The notes beneath the pieces are model-generated. The model saw only the letters and a program-made list of their open reading frames with translations, was not told the origin of the DNA and made no database searches. Of a DNA stretch of 64,000 nucleotides, positions 44,055 through 52,924 are shown piece by piece. The position numbers and the translations under genes are program-made. Positions within the stretch are counted from its first letter, which is position 1. Each line of letters begins with the position of its first letter. The stretch covers positions 496,001 through 560,000 of the forward strand of contig CAWJKP010000007.1 in assembly GCA_963843465.1 (NCBI GenBank), given 5' to 3'. The stretch is from CAWJKP01 sp963843465 (lineage in GTDB: Bacteria > Planctomycetota > Planctomycetia > Pirellulales > Thermoguttaceae).

Positions 44055-45358
44055 CTAGAGGTGGTAGGGGTGCCGCTGCGGGCGGCCGATCATGCGGTTG
44101 GCCTGCTCGTCGCCGACGAACCGGCCCCGGGCCGCGTCCCAGGCGAGCTTGCGGCCGAGAATGTAGGAGAGGTTGCCCATGATCGTCAGGTTGGCCACGG
44201 CCACGCCGGCGTCGATGTTCATGATCGTTTTCTTCCCCGTCTTGATGCCCTGGAACCAGTCTTCCTTGTGGCCGGGACTGCGGTAGACCTCGACGCCTCC
44301 GGCGGGGACCTTGAACTGGCGGGCCTTCTTCTCCGTCCAGGTGCCGCCGTCGCCGCCGTAAAGGGTCAGCGTATCCTTGTCGCCGTGGTAGACGGCGCCG
44401 TACTGGTTATGGCCCGCATCGCCCTTGGGCGGCGGGTTGCCGGGTTGGCTCCAGACCAGCGTCCAATCGGGATCCTTGAAGGTGTAGACGACCTCCATGT
44501 CGACCGGGCAGTCCCAGAGTCCGCGGGTGGGGGCCGTGCCCTTGGCCTCGATGGCCGCCGGCGGCTGGCGATCGGCGTCCATCAGGTACAGGCGCAGCTC
44601 ATCACGTGGGCACCGCGGTCGCGGATCTGCCCTCCGCCCGATTCGAGAAACCAGCGGAAGTTGCCGGGGCAGTAGCAGCGGTTGTACGGCCGCCAGCGCA
44701 TCGGGCCGAGCCACAAGTCCCAGTCCAGCTCGGGCGGCGGCGGGCTGTCGGGATCGGTCCCGCCCACGGGGTTGCCGTAATGCCAGCAGGTGACCTTGCT
44801 CACCCTACCGATCATGCCGTTGCGAATATAAGCGGCGGCCGCGTAGGCGTCGCCGGTGGAGCGGCCTTGCGAGCCGACCTGGACCGAGACCTTGTTCTTC
44901 TCGGCGGCGGCGATCATCGCCCGGCCCTCTTCGATCGTGCAGCAGGCGGGCTTCTCCACGTAAACGTGCTTGCCGGACTCGGCCGCGTGCACCATGCCCA
45001 CGCCATGCCAGTGATCGGGCGTGGCCATGATCACGGCGTCGATGTCCTTGCGCTCCAGCAGATAGCGGTAGTCGCGGTAGACGTCGGCCTTGGGGCCGGC
45101 GATCTTGGAGGCGTTTTCCAGGTGCCGGTCGTCGGCGTCGCAGATGGCCGCGAGGTTGACCTCGCCGCGGTCGGCACGGCCCTTGATGTCGTGCAGGTGG
45201 CCGCTGCCCATGCCGCCGATGCCCATGTGGCCGATGGTCAGCTTCCCATTGGCCCCCTCGCGGCCCTCGACGGCAAGGACCCCGGAAGGAACGAGGTAGG
45301 GCAGGCTTGCGGCGGCGGCGGCCGTCGCGAGGAACTCACGTCGCTTGAGCTTGTCCAT
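44055..45358 (-). CDS. Gfo/Idh/MocA-family oxidoreductase, Tat-exported (frameshifted)
   Basis: A Tat signal (KRREFLATAAAAASLPYLV) precedes the Rossmann fold (IGHMGIGGMGSGHLHDI, VNLAAICDADD, DAVIMATPDHWHG, GKHVYVEKPACCTIEEGR) and the C-terminal domain. The frame breaks near 44598: RDRGAHVMSCA should continue LYLMDADRQPP, and one C appears to be missing in GCCTG. The remaining C-terminal domain (VDMEVVYTFKDPDWTLVWSQPG) is intact. These enzymes are NAD(P)-dependent sugar or inositol dehydrogenases or related; the substrate is unknown. A GGTGG site precedes the ATG at 45358. Confidence 0.88.
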
Positions 45359-45650
45359 GGTTGTCCACCTTGTGCGGTTGGCGTGATCCACGTCCCGAGA
45401 GACACAAGGCTCCAGCTTAATCGCCGGCCCGGCCGCCTGCAAGCCGGTCGACGACCTCCGAATATCAAGAAATCCCCATGAGCTACAGGCGGGGACGCGG
45501 GCGCGTTGTTACAATTGTGGCTATTGTGCTCATGGATCGGCTCCAGGCCCAGTACATCGAGGAAATGCCGGGTAAGATGTGTTCTGCATTATGATCGCAG
45601 GCGATCGCCATGACGAAGCGGTATCGGCGGCGCTGTTATTTGGGGCGAGG

Positions 45651-46874
45651 CTAGCCGCGAAGGGATTGCTGCAACGCCTTGAGGTAGGCAGTGCCGTGTT
45701 TCTCCTCTGGCAGGAGGTACGAGCCTTCCGTCCACTCGTTCCAGGCGTTGACGAAGATCGCTGGAGGCCGCTTGGAGTCGGTGGCAACGTGGTCGGCCGC
45801 CAGCCTGCACAAGCGACCGAATCGCTCGGGGGTGTTGCCGACGACGAGATGACCGTAAGGATACTTGGGCTTGGCAAACGGGAAAGGCACCTTGTGCTCG
45901 CAGCGCGGCGTGACGTCCCAGCCCATCGTGACCACCGGGCAGTGCGGCAACGGAGTATCGGTCATGGCCTTCCAGGCCCTCGCGTGGGCTTGAATCAGAT
46001 CCTCGTACTCTTGAGTCAGGTTGGACGACGTTTTGCCGCCGTCCGTGATGTTGTAGGTCGTGGTCGAATGGAACCCGGCCGCCAGACATTGGGCCACCTG
46101 CTGCGGATTCCAAAGCATGGCGTTCCAGTGGATAGGCGGCAAACCGGCTCGCTGCAACTTTCCGTCGATCTCGGCCAGTAGCGACTTGGTCTTGGCCGGG
46201 CCGCCGAGTTGTTGGATGAAGTCTTGCGGGGCAAACACGCTAAAGAACAGCCGGTCACCCACCGTCCAGTAGTTTGGCTGGCGAAAGTAGTGCTCGATAC
46301 AGTAGTCGATCACCCGTGCCAAGTCAGCCGGCGAATGGCGGATGGGGAGCCAGGAGTTCCACGGCTTGTCGTAGGGCGCGGGGAAGTAGTCGCTCCAGGA
46401 GTGGTTAGCCCACATCAGGGCGAACTTCAGCCGGCCTCGGTTGGGGGCCTTGAGGAAGCCGTTTTCCAGGGCTTCTTCCATGAGCCGGACGCCCGAGTAC
46501 CAATACCAGTCGAACAAGAACACGTCGATGCCGTCGTCGGCGGCCAGTTGGATCTCTCGCTGCGACCATTGGGGGGCCGATTCATCGAAGAGACCCCACG
46601 AGGAACGCAGCGGCTGATAGTGACCGGGGAAGCGAGGCGGAGCGGTCTTGAGGAGTTCCCACTCGCACCAGCCGTAGCCATGCCAGGCGTCCATGTGGTC
46701 GTAGCGGTGCCACAGGGGACAGTAGATGGCGGCGACCTCGGGGCGGCGGCGGGAAGCTACCGTGTTGTTGGCTCCGCATAGGGAAGGCACGACCAGCGGC
46801 AGGCCCAAAGCCGCTCCCGTTGCTGCGGTACTCTGGATGAAGCCCCGCCGACTGACCGAATTGTTTTCTGGCAT
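45651..46874 (-). CDS. WbsX/GH99-like protein, Tat-exported
   Basis: The 407-residue product has a Tat signal (SRRGFIQSTAATGAALGLPLV) and a (beta/alpha)8-barrel of the WbsX / GH99-like type: ADDGIDVFLFDWYWYSG, FALMWANHSW, HWNAMLWNPQQVAQCL, VVTMGWDVTPRCEH and the hallmark FVNAWNEWTEGSYLLPE. WbsX domains usually accompany cell-surface polysaccharide synthesis, while GH99 enzymes are endo-mannosidases. Export by Tat favours a hydrolytic role outside the cytoplasm. The two acidic residues of NEWTEG are candidate catalytic residues. Confidence 0.85.
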   Translation of the reverse strand: MPENNSVSRRGFIQSTAATGAALGLPLVVPSLCGANNTVASRRRPEVAAIYCPLWHRYDHMDAWHGYGWCEWELLKTAPPRFPGHYQPLRSSWGLFDESAPQWSQREIQLAADDGIDVFLFDWYWYSGVRLMEEALENGFLKAPNRGRLKFALMWANHSWSDYFPAPYDKPWNSWLPIRHSPADLARVIDYCIEHYFRQPNYWTVGDRLFFSVFAPQDFIQQLGGPAKTKSLLAEIDGKLQRAGLPPIHWNAMLWNPQQVAQCLAAGFHSTTTYNITDGGKTSSNLTQEYEDLIQAHARAWKAMTDTPLPHCPVVTMGWDVTPRCEHKVPFPFAKPKYPYGHLVVGNTPERFGRLCRLAADHVATDSKRPPAIFVNAWNEWTEGSYLLPEEKHGTAYLKALQQSLRG

Positions 46875-47017
46875 GGTAAGCTACTCCTATCTGCCAGCAT
46901 ATTGTGGGTACGGCCGTTTGTCCATGATCTCGAAAGTACCCGGGAGAGTGACTTTCGCCACGCGCCGTGGTATCCTGACGCTGCAAATGGGAAATATCGG
47001 TTCAAGGAGCACCTGCT

Positions 47018-48127
47018 ATGACCCGCAGGCATCAAGGGTTGGTTGGACTGCTCGTAGTGTCTTTCTCTTGCACCGTTTGGGCGGCGGAACCGCCGGCTCC
47101 CAAACCTGCCGGGCTGGTCAGATCGTTGGTCGTCAAGGACCAGGGCTACTTCCCCGTCGCCCTGCGGCTCCAGGACGGCCGGATCGCGGCCGTGTTGCGG
47201 GGCGGGGCCGGGCACCTGGGCATCCAAGGCCGGCTGGACATGGTCTTCTCCAGCGACAACGGCCGCACCTGGACGCCGCCGGCGCTGGTGGTCGACACGC
47301 CGATCGACGACCGCAACCCGGCGCTGGGCCAGGCCCGCGACGGAACGCTGGTCGTCGGATTCTGCCGCACCGCCAACTATGACGACCAGGGCCGGTACAA
47401 TCCCAAGCTGAACAAGCTGGAGGACACCCGGTTCACCCTCTCGCGCGACGGCGGCAAGACTTGGAGCGAGTCGGCCGAGATCCGCCTGGCCGAGTTCGGC
47501 TGGGGCAGCCCGTTCGGCAAGATCGTCACCCTGCCCGACGGCGCCATGCTGATGCCGATCTACGGCGGCCAGCGGCGCTCGCCCGGCGAAAAGCCGGCGC
47601 GGGAGCTTGACCATAGCTACCTCTATCGCTCGACGGACAACGGCCAGACCTGGGCGTACTTCGCGGAGATCGGCGACGGGGAGCCGCAGCTCAACGAGAC
47701 GGCCTTGCTGCGTCTTTCCTCCGGCAAGTTCCTGGCGGCGATACGCTCAGGGGCCGGCGACGTTTGGCTGAGCGAAAGCGACGACGGCGCACGAAGCTGG
47801 TCGCGGCCCAAGCTGTTGACGCCCCCTTCGATTCACCCCGCCGACCTGGTTGAGCTGGACGACGGCCGGGTCCTGCTGGTGATGGGCAATCGGGCCGGCC
47901 CCAAAGGCGTCGTGGGAATCGTCAGCGACCGGCAGCACCACTTCGACTGGTCACAGCGGTTTACCCTGGTGGACGACGCCACCAGCAGCGATTGCGGCTA
48001 CCCCAGCAGCGTCAAGCTCCCCGGCGGCCGGGCCCTGACGCTGTACTACGCCACCGAAGTCAAAGAACACCCCGAGTGGCGCGTCCATTGCGGCGCCGTC
48101 GTGTACGATCTGCCGCCGGTACGCTGA
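47018..48127 (+). CDS. sialidase-family (BNR/Asp-box) protein, secreted
   Basis: The 369-residue protein has a signal peptide (GLVGLLVVSFSCTVWA) and a six-bladed propeller with Asp boxes SSDNGRTW, SRDGGKTW, STDNGQTW and SDDGARSW. Inner-strand segments typical of exo-sialidases or related BNR hydrolases are present (DGRIAAVLRGG, DDRNPALGQARDGTLVVGF, NETALLRLSSGKFLAAIRSG). Arginine positions of the triad are plausible, but I cannot confirm a true sialidase; many planctomycete members have other or unknown substrates. Confidence 0.85.
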   Translation: MTRRHQGLVGLLVVSFSCTVWAAEPPAPKPAGLVRSLVVKDQGYFPVALRLQDGRIAAVLRGGAGHLGIQGRLDMVFSSDNGRTWTPPALVVDTPIDDRNPALGQARDGTLVVGFCRTANYDDQGRYNPKLNKLEDTRFTLSRDGGKTWSESAEIRLAEFGWGSPFGKIVTLPDGAMLMPIYGGQRRSPGEKPARELDHSYLYRSTDNGQTWAYFAEIGDGEPQLNETALLRLSSGKFLAAIRSGAGDVWLSESDDGARSWSRPKLLTPPSIHPADLVELDDGRVLLVMGNRAGPKGVVGIVSDRQHHFDWSQRFTLVDDATSSDCGYPSSVKLPGGRALTLYYATEVKEHPEWRVHCGAVVYDLPPVR

Positions 48128-48140
48128 TGCGGAACTGGCA

Positions 48141-48294
48141 GACGGCAAGGGCTTCCTCATCCACGGCGAGCGAACGCACCTGAACTCGGGTTCCGTTCAT
48201 TATCCGCGCGTGCCCAAGGACCTTTGGCGCGACCGCCTGCTGCGGATGGCGCGGGGCGTTGTTCGCGTATCTCTACAGCGAGCCCGACGCATAG
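48141..48294 (+). pseudogene. remnant of a GH35 beta-galactosidase gene
   Basis: The frame from 48141 reads DGKGFLIHGERTHLNSGSVH, then YPRVPKDLWRDRLLRMARG, which is the N-terminus of GH35 beta-galactosidases (FLIDGKP...SGELHYxRxPxxxWRDRL). After this about 10 residues in another frame (FAYLYSEPDA then stop at 48292) could be the original C-terminus. Almost the whole catalytic domain is missing, so this looks like an internally deleted gene. Confidence 0.6.
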
Positions 48295-48339
48295 CCGACG
48301 ACACGATCCCCTGATATAATGCCGACGAGGAGAAAACCC

Positions 48340-49113
48340 ATGTCAGTAGAGGCAGTCTTGGTTACCGGCGCATCCTCGGGGATCGGCTGGGAGTTGGCGA
48401 AGTTGTTTGCCGCCGACAAGAGCAATCTGGTCCTGGTGGTGCGCAAGCGAGATAAGCTGGAAGAGTTGGCGGCGCAGGTGCGTCGAGAGAACGGCGTTGA
48501 GGTTCGAGTCCTGGCCGAAGACCTGAGCGATCCCAAGAGTCCCCAAGTGATCTTCGATGCCCTGGCCGCTGAGAACGTGACAGTGGCTGTCCTTGTCAAC
48601 AATGCCGGATTTGGGGCGGTCGGATCGGTGGCCGATCTTCCCTTGGAAAAGCAACTGGACATGATTCAGGTGAACGTTACCGCCCTGACGCACCTCACAA
48701 GGTTGTTCCTGCCCGCCATGATCCAGCGAAGGGGCGGCGGCATCCTCAATGTTGGCTCAATCGCAGGTTTTCAGCCTGGTCCCTACATGGCCGTCTACTA
48801 TGCGACCAAGGCGTATGTCCTGTCGTTTACCGAGGCCCTGGCCGAAGAACTTCTCGCGACCGGCGTCAAAGTCACCTGCCTTGCCCCTGGTCCTACGGCT
48901 ACCGGGTTCGCCGCCGCGGCGGACATGGAGAAGAAACTCCTCTTCCGCCTGGGTACGGCGGACGCCAAGACCGTAGCCCAAGCAGGTTATCGAGGATTTC
49001 GGCGTGGCAAGTTGCTGGTCATCCCAGGGGTGATGAACAAGCTGGGAGCTTTCGCTGGTCGTTTCCTGCCGAGGGCCTGGCCGAGGAAGATAGCCAAGCG
49101 ATTGCAGGCGTAG
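48340..49113 (+). CDS. short-chain dehydrogenase/reductase
   Basis: The 257-residue classical SDR has the cofactor motif TGASSGIG (residues 9-16), NNAG (87-90), Ser140 (VGSIAGF) and Tyr153/Lys157 (YYATK). It resembles the DltE/YqjQ-type short-chain oxidoreductases acting on lipids or ketones, with a C-terminal extension (NKLGAFAGRFLPRAWPRKIAKRL). The ATG at 48340 with an upstream AGGAG is preferred over the in-frame ATG at 48319. The substrate is unknown. It precedes a glycosyltransferase gene in the same direction. Confidence 0.92.
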   Translation: MSVEAVLVTGASSGIGWELAKLFAADKSNLVLVVRKRDKLEELAAQVRRENGVEVRVLAEDLSDPKSPQVIFDALAAENVTVAVLVNNAGFGAVGSVADLPLEKQLDMIQVNVTALTHLTRLFLPAMIQRRGGGILNVGSIAGFQPGPYMAVYYATKAYVLSFTEALAEELLATGVKVTCLAPGPTATGFAAAADMEKKLLFRLGTADAKTVAQAGYRGFRRGKLLVIPGVMNKLGAFAGRFLPRAWPRKIAKRLQA

Positions 49114-49224
49114 GCTGCTCTGGAGGAGGGTTTCCAGGGTTATTCGCAAAGCCATGCCCAACGCCATCGCCGCCCATTGTCGTAGAAAGCGCTGACCGGG
49201 GGAAGATCGCAAGGAGTACCAGGC

Positions 49225-50493
49225 GTGCATTTTATCTTCTCGCCCATTGGCAGTGCAGGCGACGTGCATCCGATGTTGGGCATTGCCGTCCTGCTTCAGA
49301 AGCGAGGGCATGAGATCACTTTCCAGACAAACGGATACTTTCAGGAAACGGTCGAGCAGTATGGCTTGCGGTTCATCGAACTGGGCAGCAAAGACCAATT
49401 CCTCTCCGTGGCAAACCATCCAGACCTTTGGAAGCCGCGCCGTGCCTTCCGCTACGTCTTTCAGAAGGGCATCCAGCCGATCCTCCGTCTCCAGTATGCC
49501 GCCATCGAGGAGCATTCCAGGTCTCGGAATACGGTTGTCGTCGCCAGTTGCCTTGGCTTGGGTGCCCGGATCGCCCAGGAGAAGCTGGGCCTGCCGCTGG
49601 TAACGGTCCACCTCCAACCCGCCGTCATCCCGAGCCGTATCGAGCCCCCGACCTTTCCCGGCGTCGTCGGGCCGCGCTGGCTCAAGAACCTGATGTTCAG
49701 CCTGGCCGGGCGGCTGGTGATTGACCGGATGATTTGCCCCGAGGTCAACCGCTTTCGGCAGGAACTCGGCCTGCCTCCCGTGCGGCAGATTGTTCGCTGG
49801 TGGCACTCTCCCCAGCTTGTCGTTTGCCTGTTCCCGGAATGGTTTGCCCCACCGCAGCCCGACTGGCCTGAGAACTTGTTGCAGACCGATTTCCCGCTCT
49901 GGGACGAGCGAAGCGATGCGAGCCTCTCCGCAGATGTTCAGCAGTTCCTCGCTGGTGGAGAGCCGCCCATCGTCTTCACGCCGGGCTCAGCCAACGTGTT
50001 CGGAAGGCCGTTCTTCGAGGCGGCAGTTGAAGCCTGCCGGCGACTCGGACGCCGGGGTATTCTCCTCAGCCGATTCTCGGAACACGTTCCTGCGCTGCTG
50101 CCCGGCAGCGTAAAGCACTTCCCCTTCATTCCCTTCGGCCAACTGCTGCCCAAAGCGGCGGCGCTCGTGCATCACGGGGGAGTCGGCAGCACTTCGCAAG
50201 CACTTGCGGCAGGGATTCCACAACTGGCGATGCCCTTGGCCCACGACCAGTTCGACAATGCTGCCCGAGTGAAGCGATTGGGCGTGGGGGATTGGCTCTC
50301 GCCGCCCCGCTTCCGTGGTCCCGCAGTCGCTACTCAACTCGATGCTTTGATCGGATCGGAAGCGGTTCGAGGCGCGTGCCGCAGGACCGCCGAGAGACTC
50401 TCCGGGAAGAGTGGCGTGGCGGCGGCGGCGGACGCAATCGAGGATCTCACTCCGGCCTTTTCCCGCCGAACAAGGCCAACCCGAACAGCTTGA
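49225..50493 (+). CDS. UGT/MGT-type (GT1) glycosyltransferase
   Basis: The 422-residue enzyme has the GT-B fold of family GT1: an N-terminal GSAGDVHPMLGIAVLLQKRGHEI and the C-terminal donor-binding signature FIPFGQLLPKAAALVHHGGVGSTSQALAAGIPQLAMPLAHDQFDNA. Such enzymes use UDP-sugars or similar donors to modify lipids, sterols or polyketides. The start is GTG with an AAGGAG site 8 nt upstream. Its last 47 nt overlap the convergent methyltransferase gene. With the SDR upstream it could modify a lipid or pigment. Confidence 0.92.
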   Translation: MHFIFSPIGSAGDVHPMLGIAVLLQKRGHEITFQTNGYFQETVEQYGLRFIELGSKDQFLSVANHPDLWKPRRAFRYVFQKGIQPILRLQYAAIEEHSRSRNTVVVASCLGLGARIAQEKLGLPLVTVHLQPAVIPSRIEPPTFPGVVGPRWLKNLMFSLAGRLVIDRMICPEVNRFRQELGLPPVRQIVRWWHSPQLVVCLFPEWFAPPQPDWPENLLQTDFPLWDERSDASLSADVQQFLAGGEPPIVFTPGSANVFGRPFFEAAVEACRRLGRRGILLSRFSEHVPALLPGSVKHFPFIPFGQLLPKAAALVHHGGVGSTSQALAAGIPQLAMPLAHDQFDNAARVKRLGVGDWLSPPRFRGPAVATQLDALIGSEAVRGACRRTAERLSGKSGVAAAADAIEDLTPAFSRRTRPTRTA

Positions 50494-51175
50494 AGAAACA
50501 GTCCACGCCCTGGTAGCCGATCTCCCCGAGCCACTGGCATTGCAGTTCTACCGGAGCCAGGATGTTCTCCGACTTGTCGGGACGATGATACCACTGATGG
50601 GCAACTTCCTCTCTGGTCCTCGTGCCACCCCTTCGCTGATCGTGCGACCAGAGCGAATCCACGAAGAGTTCGTCGAACGCCTGCCTGGCCCACTGCGAAG
50701 GTAAAGCCACGTGTTCCATGTTGAGGAACAGTCCGCCAGGCTTCAACAGATCGAATATCTCCTGGTACAATTCACGCTTTCGCCCATCCGGCAGATGGTG
50801 GATCGCCAAGCCTGAGAGCACAAGATCGAAGGGGGCGTGGTTGCTGACCGATTGCGTCCAATCCTTCCTTGCGAGGTCTTGGACGACGAAGGTCGCCCGG
50901 AGATTGACCGCCTTCGTCTTGGCTGCCTCGATCATGTGTTCCGAAAAATCCACGAACACGCCGGCGGCTTGAGGGTATTCAGCCAGCACCGTCCGACCGA
51001 GAATGCCGTCGCCGCATCCGAGATCCAGAAGTCGGTCAACTTTGGCGGTGGCGTGACGGACGATTCGCAACAGCACGTCGATCTGCTCTGCCGCCAGGGG
51101 GATTCCGCCCCGCACGTCTTCCAAGAAGAGCTTTGCCAGGTCCCGTCGCTGCCAAACATGACAATGGTCGTCCAT
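50447..51175 (-). CDS. class I SAM-dependent methyltransferase
   Basis: The 242-residue enzyme has motif I LLDLGCGDGILGRTVL, an acidic loop GVFVDFSEHMIEAA (motif II), VVQDLARKDW and motif IV DLVLSGLAIHHLPD. The C-terminal third (EEVAHQWYHRPDKSENILAPVELQ, QCQWLGEIGYQGVDCFFKL) is that of trans-aconitate or ubiquinone-type methyltransferases that act on small molecules. The ATG at 51175 (MDDHCHVW) is preferred to 51202. It is convergent with the glycosyltransferase. Confidence 0.9.
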   Translation of the reverse strand: MDDHCHVWQRRDLAKLFLEDVRGGIPLAAEQIDVLLRIVRHATAKVDRLLDLGCGDGILGRTVLAEYPQAAGVFVDFSEHMIEAAKTKAVNLRATFVVQDLARKDWTQSVSNHAPFDLVLSGLAIHHLPDGRKRELYQEIFDLLKPGGLFLNMEHVALPSQWARQAFDELFVDSLWSHDQRRGGTRTREEVAHQWYHRPDKSENILAPVELQCQWLGEIGYQGVDCFFKLFGLALFGGKRPE

Positions 51176-51202
51176 GTCAAATCCTATCTTTTCCACTTCC
51201 AA

Positions 51203-51609
51203 GATTGCAGAAGCCTTTCATTATATCGCCCGCGCGGCGCAACGAGCAGGTCATCGCCAAGCACCGCCTTGTGGGAGGGGAATTCCGGGGCCGGGAATTC
51301 TGCGCTTGAATTACGCGGTGGCCACGATGGCGAGCCGAACAGAGATATGCCATAATCGAGGACAAGGGACACCGATCGATCATCCTTATGGAAACGGAGA
51401 ACCACCGTATGACGTGGAACCGAGCACGTGCCAGCGGAAATCACCACCCTGGGCTGATTTGGCGGGTGGCGACGATGTTCCTAGGACTTGGGGTCGCGCC
51501 GGTGCATGGTCAGGCACCGGCACGAGCGAGGCCGCACTACCGTCGATGTCAGCCTGGAAAATGGTTCGGTGGCGGTCGTCGTTGCAGAATAGGCGAGATC
51601 CAACGTATC
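51203..51609. other. 407-nt spacer with a possible degenerate gene
   Basis: A plus-strand ORF from 51388 starts with a signal-like segment (GLIWRVATMFLGLGVAPVHGQ). A frame ending at TAG 51590 reads RTTVDVSLENGSVAVVVAE. If the two were joined by a frame switch near 51530 they would form a short secreted protein or the ends of a deleted gene. Evidence is weak. Confidence 0.3.
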
Positions 51610-52728
51610 TCAAGGCCGTAGCGCAGCCAACTCGACCATCCGCCCTTCGCATGCCGCCGACTGAAGGCAGGCATCCAACACCTGTTGGGTCTTCAAGACC
51701 ATGGCGCCCCAGGACTCGTCCGCCCTGCCCGAGAGGGCCAACGCCGCGAACTTGTGGAACATGTTCGCTTCCTGCGAGTTCGGGGCACTGTTGCTGTACT
51801 CGCGGACGGCCACTCGCCGCCGGTGGTCCTCCATGTTGAAATTGCAACCCGTCACGTGAAAGACGGGGTTGGAGACCTCGAAGCCAACCTCAGCGCCGTA
51901 ATGGGGCAACACGAAGTCCGGCACGTGGATGAATCCCTTGGTCCCGCTGACGTTGGCCCACTGCTGGGTCTCCGCCAGGAACGAACAATAGAGGCTGGCC
52001 GAAACGCCCTCGGCAAAGAACAGCTCGGCCGAGAACTCGGTCGGGACCGGGACCGGGCTGTCGGGCCGCCCGTGGCTGGCCAGCAGGTGGCCGCAGGCCC
52101 GTGCCGGCAACTTCCCGTCGAGCACGCACAAGGTGAAGCGGATGCAGTACCAGCCCAAGTCGCCCAGGCAACCTAGCGGCTCCAGCCCGCTGTGGGCGCG
52201 GATGTTGCCCCGGAAAAACTCCGGCGGCGCGCCGAAGGAAAACTGGGAGACGATCCGCCGGATCTGTCCGACGCTCTGACCGTCGCCGAGGACCTCCCGA
52301 ATGCGGTCAAGCCGGCGGCTGTGCACGAACATCACCCCGTCCATGAACTGGACGCCGTTGCCTTGGCAGGCGGCGAGGATTTCCTGCACGTCGCCGGCGG
52401 TGGCTCCGACGGGCTTTTCCGACAGCACGTGTTTTCCCGCCTCGGCCGCCCTGATCAGCCACGCCTTGCGGATACCGGTCGGCAGGGGAACATACACGGC
52501 ATCCACCGTGTCACTGACCAACAGCTCCTCGTAACTGCCGAACGTCTGCGGCGGAGGGTCGAAGGGAGCCTGCCGCTGACAGTCGGCGATGAAACGCCGG
52601 CAGCGATCGAGGTCCCTGCTGGCCACAGCCGTCAACGTGCAGTTCTCCGCATTCCGGATCGCCAGCCAGTTCTTGCGAGCGATTTCCGCCGCACCCAAGA
52701 TCCCCCACCGACAGATCGCCTGGCTCAT
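51610..52728 (-). CDS. Gfo/Idh/MocA-family oxidoreductase, cytoplasmic
   Basis: The 372-residue protein has the NAD(P)-binding start WGILGAAEIARKNWLAI, then LTAVASRDLDRCRRF, VDAVYVPLPTG, AGKHVLSEKPVGATAGDVQEI (EKP motif) and a C-terminal alpha/beta domain. Unlike the enzyme at 44055-45358 it has no Tat signal. The ATG at 52728 (MSQAICRW) is preferred over 52755. It likely oxidises or reduces a sugar or cyclitol; the substrate cannot be told. It is divergent from the large secreted protein gene at 52925. Confidence 0.92.
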   Translation of the reverse strand: MSQAICRWGILGAAEIARKNWLAIRNAENCTLTAVASRDLDRCRRFIADCQRQAPFDPPPQTFGSYEELLVSDTVDAVYVPLPTGIRKAWLIRAAEAGKHVLSEKPVGATAGDVQEILAACQGNGVQFMDGVMFVHSRRLDRIREVLGDGQSVGQIRRIVSQFSFGAPPEFFRGNIRAHSGLEPLGCLGDLGWYCIRFTLCVLDGKLPARACGHLLASHGRPDSPVPVPTEFSAELFFAEGVSASLYCSFLAETQQWANVSGTKGFIHVPDFVLPHYGAEVGFEVSNPVFHVTGCNFNMEDHRRRVAVREYSNSAPNSQEANMFHKFAALALSGRADESWGAMVLKTQQVLDACLQSAACEGRMVELAALRP

Positions 52729-52924
52729 GTCGCACCTCCGCAGGTTGCCAGCCAATACGACCGATCATTCTATCCAACGTCTCGATCGCCTGCAACGCGC
52801 TCACCGACACAGCATGGAATCCGCGCGGTCTTGGTTGCAGGTTGGGTCAGTGCCAGGGTACAATCGTGCTCGCACCGTGCGAGGCGCCTTGAACGGCTGC
52901 CGAGGGTCGACTCCAAGCAAGGAA

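Noticed and set aside
52192..52924. An upstream extension of the giant secreted protein's open frame through the oxidoreductase locus.
   Set aside because: This part is antisense to the Gfo/Idh gene at 51610-52728. The true N-terminus with a signal peptide lies in another frame from 52925.
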